DNA of 64,000 nt from Aequoribacter sp049615385 (GTDB taxonomy: Bacteria > Pseudomonadota > Gammaproteobacteria > Pseudomonadales > Halieaceae), in assembly GCF_049615385.1 (NCBI RefSeq), contig NZ_JBMZFL010000010.1. One strand, written 5' to 3'. Positions 35,132 to 43,914 of this stretch are shown in pieces. The notes under the pieces are model-generated. The model was not told where the DNA came from and made no database searches. It saw only the letters and a program-made list of their open reading frames with translations. Each line of letters starts with the position of its first letter. Position 1 is the stretch's first letter. The translations under genes were made by a program, and so were the position numbers.

Positions 35132-36700
35132 TTAACCGATCCGACGGTCCGCGTTCTTCCAAAAGGGTTCTCGCAGAACCATCTTCTGGATCTTCCCAGT
35201 CGGGTTGCGTGGCAGTGCATCGATGATTTCAAGTTTTCGTGGAATTTTATAGCCAGCGAGCTTGTCGCTGAAAAAATCGATCATCTCTTGCGTAGATGGT
35301 GGCGTAAAACCCTCATTCATTGCAATGAAAGCTAACAGCGCTTCACCGTATTTTTCATCCGGCACACCGATAACAGCGGTTTCTCGAACGCCGGGAAGCT
35401 GCGCGAGTACGTTTTCGACCTCAACAGGGTAAATATTTTCGCCGCCGCTAAGCACCATGTCTTTGATCCTGTCGCGCAAAAAGATGAAGCCCTCTTCATT
35501 TATGTAGCCCGCATCTCCCGTAAGCACCCAGCCATCAATCAGCGTTTTGGCAGTAGCCTCGGGTAAATTGAAATAGTGCAGCATGTTATTGGCTGATCGC
35601 AGCCAGATTTCGCCCGTTTCACCCATCGGAACTTCCGTGCCGGTGCTGTCGCATACCTTGGCCTCGACGCCAAGACAGGTTTGACCTGCGGCTTGCAGCA
35701 GTTCGGGCTCGCCCTGCAGTGCGCGTTGGTGAACTTCAGGTGACAGGGCAACGACAGTGCCACAGGTCTCTGTCATGCCGTAGTACTGGTTAAAACCACA
35801 CTTGAATCGCTCGACCGCTTCCTTTAACAGTGTAGGTGAGATGGGTGCCGCGCCGTAGCCTATCACATCCAATGAGCTTAAATCGTATTGGTCAAAATTA
35901 GGCACATCGCGCAACAAAGACAAAATCATGGCGGGAACCATGAACATTTCGCGAATCCGATGCTTTTGGATGGCCTCAAGCACGGCTTTTGGGTTGAACG
36001 CTTCATGCATAACCACAGCGCCGCCGCACAGCAGCGGCACGATAGTGGAACCCGCACCGCCAATGTGAAACATTGGAGCACAAACCAGATCCATGCCATC
36101 GACGCCCAGTACTCCTGGGTTGGCATTCGACAAATTATTCATGAGCGCGCTCAAGTTGCGATGACTGAGCGCCACACCCTTAGGCTTTCCGGTGGTGCCA
36201 CTGGTGTAAAGCTGCAGGGTGGCATCCTGCTCATTTAAGCCTTTGGGCGTGTCGATTGGCGAGTGTGGCGGCTGCAGCATTGCGGCACTGAGCGGGACGT
36301 GAGTATCGCTCAAATCCGACATGAAAACTGACGCACCATCGCGAGCTTCGGCAATGGCGTAAGCCAGGGTTTCAACAGAGGGTTCAAGAATTATGATCAG
36401 GCGAATGTTAGCATCATCGCAAACGTAGGCCGTTTCGAGTGGTGCGAGTCGATAGTTGAGCGGTACCGAGACCGCGCCTATCCGGCTGCAAGCGGTGAAG
36501 GCGACCATGTGATCGATGCTGTTCTGACCCAACAAGCCAATACGCTCTCCAGGGCTTGCCCCTTGCGCGAGCAGGGCTTGTGCTAAGTTTAGGCTTCGCT
36601 GCTGTAGGCTGTGGTAATCGTATTGAATGCTGTCGGTGATTAAAGCCAATTGGTTTGGACGTCGACGGGCGTGGTAGTCAATAGCTTGATGGATTAGCAC
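35132..36700 (-). CDS. Long-chain fatty-acid-type acyl-CoA ligase
   Basis: The 522-residue ANL adenylating enzyme has the phosphate-binding motif LYTSGTTGKPKG, CAPMFHIGG, YGAAPIS, YYGMTETCG, WVLTGDAGYINEEG and the catalytic lysine in PRNPTGKIQK. It would activate a carboxylic acid to its CoA thioester for beta-oxidation or side-chain degradation. It is the first gene of the minus-strand run leading to DUF885 and the cyclase. Specificity cannot be read. It is the second of three such ligases in this window. Confidence 0.9.
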   Translation of the reverse strand: MLIHQAIDYHARRRPNQLALITDSIQYDYHSLQQRSLNLAQALLAQGASPGERIGLLGQNSIDHMVAFTACSRIGAVSVPLNYRLAPLETAYVCDDANIRLIIILEPSVETLAYAIAEARDGASVFMSDLSDTHVPLSAAMLQPPHSPIDTPKGLNEQDATLQLYTSGTTGKPKGVALSHRNLSALMNNLSNANPGVLGVDGMDLVCAPMFHIGGAGSTIVPLLCGGAVVMHEAFNPKAVLEAIQKHRIREMFMVPAMILSLLRDVPNFDQYDLSSLDVIGYGAAPISPTLLKEAVERFKCGFNQYYGMTETCGTVVALSPEVHQRALQGEPELLQAAGQTCLGVEAKVCDSTGTEVPMGETGEIWLRSANNMLHYFNLPEATAKTLIDGWVLTGDAGYINEEGFIFLRDRIKDMVLSGGENIYPVEVENVLAQLPGVRETAVIGVPDEKYGEALLAFIAMNEGFTPPSTQEMIDFFSDKLAGYKIPRKLEIIDALPRNPTGKIQKMVLREPFWKNADRRIG

Positions 36701-36821
36701 TCTCAGGATCCTTGTTATATCGTGCAGTGAGACTACCCAACTTTACGCAGCGGTGCTAGTGATTGGCTCAGTCTTTTGACGAAGATCTCGACCGGTTTTT
36801 GCGGTTTTACCTTGGCGTGAA

Positions 36822-36857
36822 TTGTTCTTTGGGTAAAACCTGAGTAAAATACTCGGG
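36822..36857 (+). promoter_or_regulatory. iscR-suf promoter with IscR type 1 operator
   Basis: TTGTTC (36822-36827), a 17-base spacer and TAAAAT (36845-36850) form a good sigma-70 promoter. The palindrome CCTGAGTAAAATACTCGGG (36839-36857) overlaps the -10 and resembles the [2Fe-2S]-IscR type 1 site found before E. coli iscR (its right half TTACTCGGGAA is nearly the same). This predicts repression by holo-IscR and derepression when clusters are scarce. Confidence 0.75.
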
Positions 36858-36882
36858 AAAGAGCTTAAACGGGTTACCCAGC

Positions 36883-37362
36883 ATGCGTTTGACTACCAAA
36901 GGACGTTACGCCGTGACGTCTATGCTTGATCTGGCTTTGCACCGCGAGCACGGTCCCATACCACTGGCGGGTATATCAGCTAGGCAAGATATTTCTCTTT
37001 CGTATTTAGAGCAGCTGTTTGCTCAGCTGCGTAAACATGGCCTTGTAAAGAGCGTTCGAGGTCCTGGCGGTGGGTATTACCTAGGCAAATCGCTCGAAGT
37101 GATCAGCGTTGCTGATGTTATCGAGGCGGTCAACGAAGACACCGATGCCACGCGTTGCCGAGGAAATGGATCTTGTCAAAAAGGCGCGACCTGTTTGACG
37201 CACCATCTTTGGTCCGGTTTAAGCGATCAGATACGCGATTTTCTGCGTAATATAAGTTTGGCCGATTTGGTGGTCCGCGAAGAGGTTCGTGAAATCGCGT
37301 CCATTCAAGATCAAAGAGTTCAAACAACCATTGAACGTGTGACCAGTTTGTTGCACGACTAG
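36883..37362 (+). CDS. iscR: Iron-sulfur cluster regulator IscR
   Basis: The 159-residue Rrf2-family regulator has an N-terminal winged helix-turn-helix (MRLTTKGRYAVTSMLDLAL, then ISLSYLEQLFAQLRKHGLV, then RGPGGGYYL). Cluster ligands are Cys92, Cys98, Cys104 and His107, the exact positions in E. coli IscR. It heads the SUF operon rather than an ISC operon, with 22 bases to sufB. The upstream palindrome overlapping the promoter suggests autoregulation. Confidence 0.95.
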   Translation: MRLTTKGRYAVTSMLDLALHREHGPIPLAGISARQDISLSYLEQLFAQLRKHGLVKSVRGPGGGYYLGKSLEVISVADVIEAVNEDTDATRCRGNGSCQKGATCLTHHLWSGLSDQIRDFLRNISLADLVVREEVREIASIQDQRVQTTIERVTSLLHD

Positions 37363-37384
37363 GCGCCAATCATCAGAGGTTAGC

Positions 37385-38824
37385 ATGGCGAACGAGCACA
37401 TTAATGAAGTAATCGAGCGAGAATATACGCCCGGTTTTACCACGAATATTGAATCAGATACTTTGCCGCCTGGCCTTGATGAATCGGTAATACGCACGAT
37501 TTCGGCGCGCAAAGAAGAGCCCGAGTGGCTGCTGGAATGGCGCCTTGATGCTTACCGGCGCTGGCTTGAAATGACACCCCCTGAATGGGCGCAAGTGCAG
37601 TATCCGCCGATTGATCATAATTCTATATCGTATTTCTCGATGCCAAAATCAATGGCGGACAAGCCCAAAAGTTTGGACGAAGTCGATCCTGAACTACTCG
37701 CGACCTACGAGAAGTTGGGAATTCCTCTGCACGAACAGGCTATGTTGGCCGGGGTGGCAGTCGATGCTGTTTTTGATTCTGTTTCGGTAGCAACCACCTT
37801 TCGCGAGAATTTGGCCGAAGCGGGCGTCATTTTTTGCTCGATATCAGAAGCGGCTCGGGAATACCCAGATTTGGTGCGACAGTATTTGGGGTCGGTTGTT
37901 CCTAAGACCGACAACTACTACGCCGCACTCAATAGCGCAGTTTATAGCGACGGTTCCTTTGTTTACATCCCCAAGGGCGTGCGTTGCCCGATGGAGCTGT
38001 CAACTTACTTTCGTATCAACGAAAGTAATACGGGGCAGTTTGAGAGAACGCTCATCGTTGCTGCAGAGGGCAGTCACGTAAGTTACCTCGAGGGTTGTAC
38101 GGCTCCGATGCGCGATGAAAATCAATTGCACGCTGCGGTAGTTGAGTTGGTGGCTTTGGATGATGCAGAGATTAAATATTCGACGGTTCAGAACTGGTAC
38201 CCCGGTGATGCCGAGGGCAAAGGCGGTATCTACAATTTTGTGACTAAGCGCGGTGTGGCGCACAATCGCGCGAAGATATCCTGGACGCAGGTTGAAACCG
38301 GCTCGGCTGTCACTTGGAAATACCCATCCTGTGTCCTGAAAGGCGACGACAGTGTGGGTGAGTTTTATTCAGTCGCTTTAACGCATAATCACCAGCAAGC
38401 GGATACCGGCACTAAGATGATCCACTTGGGGCGCAATACCAAGTCGACGATTATTTCGAAAGGTATTTCTGCGGGGCAAAGCTCGAACGCCTATCGAGGT
38501 TTGGTGCGCATGAGTCCTCGGGCGGTCGGCGCGCGGAACTACACGCAGTGTGACTCGCTATTAATTGGTGATCGCTGTGCGGCTCATACCTTCCCCTACA
38601 TCGAGAGCAAACAGCCTAGCGCGGTAATCGAGCACGAGGCAACAACATCCAAGGTCAGTGACGATCAGTTGTACCTCTGCCAGCAGCGCGGCATAGACCC
38701 CGAAAAAGCGGTGTCCATGATTGTGAACGGTTTCTGTAAAGAAGTCTTTAAGGAGCTGCCCATGGAGTTTGCAATGGAAGCAGGCAAACTATTAGAAGTC
38801 AGTTTAGAAGGTTCGGTGGGCTAG
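37385..38824 (+). CDS. sufB: SUF scaffold subunit SufB
   Basis: The 479-residue subunit of the SufBC2D scaffold assembles Fe-S clusters. Features include the SufB N-terminal region (EPEWLLEWRLDAYRRW), the beta-helix core (VYIPKGVRCPMELSTYFRIN, EGCTAPMRDENQLHAAVVEL) and the C-terminal segment with CDSLLIGDRCAAHTFPYIE, holding conserved cysteines. Length is normal. It is the first enzyme gene after iscR. Confidence 0.97.
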   Translation: MANEHINEVIEREYTPGFTTNIESDTLPPGLDESVIRTISARKEEPEWLLEWRLDAYRRWLEMTPPEWAQVQYPPIDHNSISYFSMPKSMADKPKSLDEVDPELLATYEKLGIPLHEQAMLAGVAVDAVFDSVSVATTFRENLAEAGVIFCSISEAAREYPDLVRQYLGSVVPKTDNYYAALNSAVYSDGSFVYIPKGVRCPMELSTYFRINESNTGQFERTLIVAAEGSHVSYLEGCTAPMRDENQLHAAVVELVALDDAEIKYSTVQNWYPGDAEGKGGIYNFVTKRGVAHNRAKISWTQVETGSAVTWKYPSCVLKGDDSVGEFYSVALTHNHQQADTGTKMIHLGRNTKSTIISKGISAGQSSNAYRGLVRMSPRAVGARNYTQCDSLLIGDRCAAHTFPYIESKQPSAVIEHEATTSKVSDDQLYLCQQRGIDPEKAVSMIVNGFCKEVFKELPMEFAMEAGKLLEVSLEGSVG

Positions 38825-38862
38825 GGCAGAAGCCGTAGGCATCGAAGTGATTTGAGGAAATT

Positions 38863-39609
38863 ATGTTATCTATTAAAGAATTGCGAGCATCCGTTGAAGA
38901 CAAAGACATCCTGCAAGGCTTGTCTCTAGACGTCGGTCCAGGCGAAGTACATGCCATCATGGGCCCCAATGGGGCGGGAAAAAGTACACTAGGTCATGTG
39001 TTGTCGGGCCGTCCCGGTTACGAGGTTGTGTCGGGTTCGGTGGACTTTGATGGTCGAGATTTGTTCGCAATGGAAACTGAGGAACGTGCTCAAGCCGGCC
39101 TGTTTTTGGCTTTCCAGTATCCAGTCGAAATTCCCGGTGTCAGCAACATGGAATTTTTAAAGGCCAGTGTGGATGCGGTGCGAGAGGCGAACAGCCTAGA
39201 AGCTTTGGACAGCGTCAGTTTTATGAAACGTGCCAGAGAGGCCTGTAAAGCAGTTAATTTGAGTGTGGATTTTCTGAAGCGCGGGGTCAACGAAGGTTTT
39301 TCTGGCGGCGAGAAAAAGCGCAATGAGCTCATGCAAATGATGCTGCTTGAGCCCAAGCTTTGCATTCTAGACGAAACGGATAGCGGTCTCGATATCGATG
39401 CGTTACAAGTCGTCGCGGCGGGCGTGAATGCGATGCGCTCGGCCGATCGATCGTTCATTGTGGTAACACACTACCAGCGGCTACTGGATTACATTGAGCC
39501 CGATTTTGTGCATGTGCTGGCGGGTGGCAGAATCGTTCGCTCGGGCGGCAAAGAATTAGCCTTGGAGCTCGAGAGTAAAGGCTATGCTTGGTTGGACGGT
39601 GCGGCATGA
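38863..39609 (+). CDS. sufC: SUF ATPase SufC
   Basis: The 248-residue ABC-type ATPase of the SufBCD complex has Walker A GPNGAGKST, the signature FSGGEKKRNE and Walker B LCILDETDSGLD, all in the SufC form. ATP binding drives SufB-SufD rearrangement for cluster assembly. Its stop overlaps the sufD start (ATGA). Confidence 0.97.
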   Translation: MLSIKELRASVEDKDILQGLSLDVGPGEVHAIMGPNGAGKSTLGHVLSGRPGYEVVSGSVDFDGRDLFAMETEERAQAGLFLAFQYPVEIPGVSNMEFLKASVDAVREANSLEALDSVSFMKRAREACKAVNLSVDFLKRGVNEGFSGGEKKRNELMQMMLLEPKLCILDETDSGLDIDALQVVAAGVNAMRSADRSFIVVTHYQRLLDYIEPDFVHVLAGGRIVRSGGKELALELESKGYAWLDGAA

Positions 39610-40886
39610 TTGGACCGGTGTTTGAGTCTGCAATTGCCGCGGCGCGAGCCGATGCGCCTGGTTGGTTGCGCCCAAAAATTGATGTGGCTGCAATGGCGCT
39701 AGCAGCAACGCCGATTCCAAATCGCAAAAGCGAGCATTGGAAGTACGCGCCTTTAACAGGTTTGGTACCTCCAGAGCTTGAGGCACATAATGGCCATTTA
39801 GACGCGGCAGCGGCACCCGATCTCGGCGCTTGTCGAATTGAGGTGACACGCCAGGGGATTCAGGTCAACGGATCCCCCTCGGGTGAGCTCCCGCCGGGTG
39901 TCGAGGTCCGAGATTTTTCCGATCTAGATGAGTCAGGTGCGGCTCGAGCGCTGGATTTAATGGGGTCCGCTGCAAAAGATCGCAGTGGCATTATTAGCAC
40001 CTTGAGTGATGCGACGCTGGGTTTGGGCCTCTGGATTGACATCGCCGACGATGCGGATATCAGCACCCCTTTACAGCTGATTTGGCAACAAGATAGCACG
40101 TGGTTGTCAGCACGCGTGCTCGTCACTGCAGGTTCCAATAGTCGCGCGAGTATTATCGAACATTTTGGTGCAGGCTCGTCTATCTCGTCTCAGCATCACA
40201 GCGTCACCGAGCTATTTTTGGCGGCTGGAGCCAACCTAGATTATTGCCGAGCCAACACGCACGACAGTAGTCATACATTTTTTGGCGGGGTATTCGCTAA
40301 GTTAAGCCGCGACTCTACCCTAAATGCCTTTGCTTATGCTGCTGGCGCAAAACTCTGTCGTAATGAGTGGGGTCTAGTATTTGCGGAGACGGGTGCTCAC
40401 GCTGAGTTGAATGGTATTTACCTGCCGGCAGGGCGCGAAGTGGTCGATTTTCACACCACCTTGGAGCACGCTGCGGCCCATTGCACCAGTGAGGAAACCT
40501 TCAGAGGTATTATCGGTGACAAGGCCAACGCGGTTTTTAATGGCCGTATTCACATACACCCCGACGCCCAAAAAACCGTTGCGCAATTGTCGAATAAGAA
40601 TTTGCTTACCTCCGATCAGGCGCAAGTCAATACCAAGCCTGAACTCGAAATTTATGCCAACGACGTGCAGTGTGCCCATGGCGCGACCGTGGCGCAAATC
40701 AATGACGAAGCCATTCATTATTGCCGTACGCGCGGCATTACAGAGTCAGTCGCAGCGCAGCTGATTGGTATTGGGTTCGTGGTGTCTTTGTTTGACCGCA
40801 TTGCCTATGAACCTTTGCGCGAGTGGTTGAGCGACCAAGCCAAACAGCGCTGTCTGACCTTAGTCGCAGGTGATGATAATGAATAA
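39606..40886 (+). CDS. sufD: SUF scaffold subunit SufD
   Basis: The 426-residue SufB-like subunit has the N-terminal PIPNRKSEHWKYAPL and C-terminal DVQCAHGATVAQINDEAIHYCRTRGI motifs of SufD. The start is the ATG overlapping the sufC stop. It partners SufB and contributes a cluster ligand from its conserved histidine region. Confidence 0.95.
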   Translation: MIGPVFESAIAAARADAPGWLRPKIDVAAMALAATPIPNRKSEHWKYAPLTGLVPPELEAHNGHLDAAAAPDLGACRIEVTRQGIQVNGSPSGELPPGVEVRDFSDLDESGAARALDLMGSAAKDRSGIISTLSDATLGLGLWIDIADDADISTPLQLIWQQDSTWLSARVLVTAGSNSRASIIEHFGAGSSISSQHHSVTELFLAAGANLDYCRANTHDSSHTFFGGVFAKLSRDSTLNAFAYAAGAKLCRNEWGLVFAETGAHAELNGIYLPAGREVVDFHTTLEHAAAHCTSEETFRGIIGDKANAVFNGRIHIHPDAQKTVAQLSNKNLLTSDQAQVNTKPELEIYANDVQCAHGATVAQINDEAIHYCRTRGITESVAAQLIGIGFVVSLFDRIAYEPLREWLSDQAKQRCLTLVAGDDNE

Positions 40887-42108
40887 GCATTTTAACGTAG
40901 ACTTGGCGCGCGCTGATTTTCCTTTGCTGGCGCAAGAGGTTAACGGCCAGCCGCTAGTTTACTTGGATAATGCCGCAACGACGCAAAAGCCGCGCGCAGT
41001 TATTCAAGCTTTAGAGCACTATTATCAGATGGATAATTCCAACGTGCATCGTGGCGCGCATGCGGTAGCCGATCGAGCGACACGCGCGTTTGAGGCGGCT
41101 AGATCCAGTGTTGCGAGATTTATCAATGCCGAGCAAGTGGAAGAGGTCATTTGGACCCGAGGTACGACAGAAAGTATTAACCTAGTCGCGCAAACCTTCG
41201 GTCGAATGGTCCTGAACGAGGGCGATGTGGTTTTAGTGCCGGTATCCGAGCACCATGCCAACATCGTGCCTTGGCAGATGGTAGCGCAAGCAAGAGGCGC
41301 CAGAGTCATCTCAATACCTTTGACGCCAACCTGCGACATTGATTTAGAGGCCTTCGACGCCCTGCTCACACAGCACTCGGTGAAGATTGTGGCAGTGAAT
41401 CAGGTCTCAAATGCCCTGGGTACAATCAACCCTGTGGCCGATATCATCGCCAGAGCGAAAGCGGCGGGTGCCGCCGTCTTGATCGACGGGGCTCAGGGCG
41501 TAGCGCACAGTTCCGTTGACGTTCAAACGCTCGGTGCAGATTTTTACGTATTTTCGGGGCACAAGCTCTACGGTCCGACTGGTATTGGCGTGTTGTGGGG
41601 TAAAAAAGACTTGTTAGACGCCATGCCGCCCTACCAAGGGGGTGGTGAGATGATCGAAACCGTGAGTTTTGACGGCACAACGTACAACCAAGTCCCCTTC
41701 AAATTTGAAGCAGGAACCCCCAACATTGCTGGCGCTATCGGTTTGGCCGCGGCTATCGAATATCTTGAGGGCGTGGGTATCGAGAACGCCGTCGCGCATG
41801 AAGAGTCGTTAATGCACTATCTGCTTGACGCTGTCGCGGAGATGACTCACGTTCAACGTGTCGGGAGTCCCAAGCGGTCTGTGGGTATTTTCAGCTTTTT
41901 GGTGCCGGGTACACACCCTAGCGATATAGGCATGCTGTTAGATCAACAGGGCGTAGCCATCAGAACGGGGCACCACTGCACCCAGCCTCTGATGCAGTAC
42001 TTAAATGCTCCCGGTACCGCCAGAGCCTCGCTAAGTTTTTATAACACCAGAAATGATGTTGATGCGTTTGTTCAGGCATTGGATAAAGCCTGTCGGCTGT
42101 TAGTTTAG
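40879..42108 (+). CDS. sufS: Cysteine desulfurase SufS
   Basis: The 409-residue PLP enzyme removes sulfur from cysteine. The PLP lysine is in FSGHKLYGPTG and the catalytic Cys in RTGHHCTQPLM, typical of group II desulfurases. The start ATG at 40879 overlaps the end of sufD by eight bases, with AGGTGAT as binding site; GTG 40870 and ATG 40873 are less well placed. It donates persulfide sulfur to SufE. Confidence 0.96.
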   Translation: MNKHFNVDLARADFPLLAQEVNGQPLVYLDNAATTQKPRAVIQALEHYYQMDNSNVHRGAHAVADRATRAFEAARSSVARFINAEQVEEVIWTRGTTESINLVAQTFGRMVLNEGDVVLVPVSEHHANIVPWQMVAQARGARVISIPLTPTCDIDLEAFDALLTQHSVKIVAVNQVSNALGTINPVADIIARAKAAGAAVLIDGAQGVAHSSVDVQTLGADFYVFSGHKLYGPTGIGVLWGKKDLLDAMPPYQGGGEMIETVSFDGTTYNQVPFKFEAGTPNIAGAIGLAAAIEYLEGVGIENAVAHEESLMHYLLDAVAEMTHVQRVGSPKRSVGIFSFLVPGTHPSDIGMLLDQQGVAIRTGHHCTQPLMQYLNAPGTARASLSFYNTRNDVDAFVQALDKACRLLV

Positions 42109-42116
42109 GAGTCGGT

Positions 42117-42488
42117 ATGAGTGTAGAAGTTTTTGATGTGAATGCGGCGCCAATATCTGTGACCCCGGCTGCGGTTCGCCACTTACTCAAACAGCTTGCC
42201 TTGTCGGGTAAAAAGGGCATTCGTTTGTCGGTAAAAGAGAGTGGTTGCACCGGGTTTATGTACGTGCTCGATGAAGTTGACGTCGGACAGACAGAGGATA
42301 TCACCCTTCAAGAGGATGCGCTGACTCTTTGGATTGATCCAGAAAGCCTGTCGATTATTCGTGGCACCCAGCTCGATTTTGTATTCGAAGGGTTGAATCG
42401 GGTGCTAAAATTCAACAACCCAAATGTCACGGCTGCCTGCGGTTGTGGCGAGAGCTTTAGCGTTGAAGAGGGTGTTTCATACTCGTGA
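42117..42488 (+). CDS. sufA: A-type Fe-S carrier SufA
   Basis: The 123-residue HesB/IscA-family carrier has one conserved cysteine in KESGCTGFMY and the C-terminal pair in ACGCGESF. Position in the suf operon favours SufA over IscA. It passes clusters from the scaffold to target proteins. Its stop overlaps the next start (GTGA). Confidence 0.92.
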   Translation: MSVEVFDVNAAPISVTPAAVRHLLKQLALSGKKGIRLSVKESGCTGFMYVLDEVDVGQTEDITLQEDALTLWIDPESLSIIRGTQLDFVFEGLNRVLKFNNPNVTAACGCGESFSVEEGVSYS

Positions 42489-43027
42489 GCAGCCAAGAAA
42501 GAACCTTGTTAACTACTCAGCGTGAAGTGTTGGGTCGATTGGTGCCTGTCGGGACTCCGGTGACCGTGCCGGCTCACAGTTTTGTGACGCTGACGCAAGC
42601 CTTGGGTGGCAACTACACCATTGTTCACGCTGGCAATATGGTCCGAATCGATGGTACCGATGCCGATGCTTTAGGGTTAGAACCTTTGGATCTTAAATTT
42701 GAAGATCCGCAGGATGGTTCTATCGTCGAAGCCTACGTGTGGGAGGCATTGGGGACGGTTTTTGACCCCGAGGTACCGGTGGATTTGGTTAACCTAGGTT
42801 TGGTTTACGATGTCGTGATCGTTCAAGCGCAAGGCTCTGTAGCCATTACTATGACGCTAACGGCGCCCGGGTGTGGCATGGGCGATGTGTTGGTTGGTGA
42901 TGTGCGAGCTCGAGTAGCCTGCGTACCCAACGTGAAAACGGTGGCAGTAAACTTGGTCTTCAGTCCACCCTGGAGCCGTGAGATGATGTCAGAAGAAGCT
43001 CAGTTAGCGACGGGAATGTTTTATTAA
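42485..43027 (+). CDS. sufT: SufT, MIP18/DUF59 family Fe-S assembly protein
   Basis: The 180-residue protein has an N-terminal segment of about 75 residues specific to SufT (VPVGTPVTVPAHSFVTLTQALG) and a C-terminal DUF59 domain. The latter carries TVFDPEVPVDLVNLGLVYDV and TLTAPGCGMGDVLVGDV. SufT aids maturation of Fe-S proteins. The start is GTG, overlapping the sufA stop. Confidence 0.92.
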   Translation: MSSQERTLLTTQREVLGRLVPVGTPVTVPAHSFVTLTQALGGNYTIVHAGNMVRIDGTDADALGLEPLDLKFEDPQDGSIVEAYVWEALGTVFDPEVPVDLVNLGLVYDVVIVQAQGSVAITMTLTAPGCGMGDVLVGDVRARVACVPNVKTVAVNLVFSPPWSREMMSEEAQLATGMFY

Positions 43028-43035
43028 GGTTGAGT

Positions 43036-43452
43036 ATGTTGATTACAGAACGTGCACAAGCGATCGAAGATGACCTCAGTTTTTTTGATGCGTGGGAAGA
43101 CAAGTATCGATACATCATTGATTTGGGTAAGACCTTACCAGAGTTTGACTCAAGCAAGCGCGACGACGAGCACTTGGTTCGAGGTTGTCAAAGCCAGGTT
43201 TGGATCGATGCCGACGTAGGATCAGGTACCTTAAACCTAAGCGTTGATAGCGATGCCTTCATTGTGAAAGGTTTACTCGCTGTTGTGCTAGCGGCTTACC
43301 AGGGTTTAACGCCTAAGGCGGCGCTTGAGTTTGATGTCGACGGGTATTTCAATCGTTTAGAACTGATCACGCATTTGTCGCCAACGCGAGGCAATGGACT
43401 CCGGGCTATGGTCTCTAAAATTCGCGATATTGCTGTTTCGGCTCTGAGTTGA
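43036..43452 (+). CDS. sufE: Sulfur acceptor SufE
   Basis: The 138-residue protein accepts persulfide sulfur from SufS on the Cys of LVRGCQSQVW. WEDKYRYIIDLGKTLPE is the family's N-terminal signature. ATG 43036 with AAGG six bases before is preferred to TTG 43030. It follows sufT by eight bases and completes the SUF set. Confidence 0.95.
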   Translation: MLITERAQAIEDDLSFFDAWEDKYRYIIDLGKTLPEFDSSKRDDEHLVRGCQSQVWIDADVGSGTLNLSVDSDAFIVKGLLAVVLAAYQGLTPKAALEFDVDGYFNRLELITHLSPTRGNGLRAMVSKIRDIAVSALS

Positions 43453-43462
43453 AGATCTGCCA

Positions 43463-43870
43463 ATGACAGAGTTTGCGCTTGATGCTCGTTTGGATGCCGA
43501 TACTTACTCGGTGACTGATCTGTCGCTCAGCCATGTATTACTCATGAACGATGCCCGCTTCCCCTGGGTCATTCTCGTTCCTCGCCGGCCGAACTGCGCG
43601 GAATGGCTAGATTTTAGTAGCGATGATCAACAGGTCTTGCTGCAAGAACAACTGCGAGTGATGGCCGTGTTGCAAGAGTTGACAGGTGCACACAAGCTCA
43701 ACGTTGCGAACTTGGGAAATATGGTGAGGCAATTTCATTTGCACATCATCGCGCGTTTCGAGACGGATGTTGCATGGCCCGGTCCTGTTTGGGGACAAGG
43801 TGCACGCGAGGCGTATTCTGACGCTGAGGCTAACGCGTTCGTGTCGGCGCTGCAGCAAGCCCTAAGGTAA
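43463..43870 (+). CDS. HIT-family hydrolase
   Basis: The 135-residue histidine-triad protein has the triad QFHLHIIARF (H-x-H-x-x pattern) and the NVANLGNMVRQ region. HIT proteins hydrolyse or transfer nucleotidyl groups from dinucleotides. It is ten bases after sufE and likely ends the SUF transcript, though no functional link to cluster assembly is evident. It converges on nspC. Confidence 0.88.
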   Translation: MTEFALDARLDADTYSVTDLSLSHVLLMNDARFPWVILVPRRPNCAEWLDFSSDDQQVLLQEQLRVMAVLQELTGAHKLNVANLGNMVRQFHLHIIARFETDVAWPGPVWGQGAREAYSDAEANAFVSALQQALR

Positions 43871-43914
43871 GTTTTTAACGTGTAGCGAGATCGTTTTGTT
43901 GACGGCGCTGAAAC

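Noticed and set aside
35118..35232. Extended N-terminus of the DUF885 lipoprotein
   Set aside because: It would overlap the CoA ligase gene and hide the lipoprotein signal; ATG 35118 has a good binding site.
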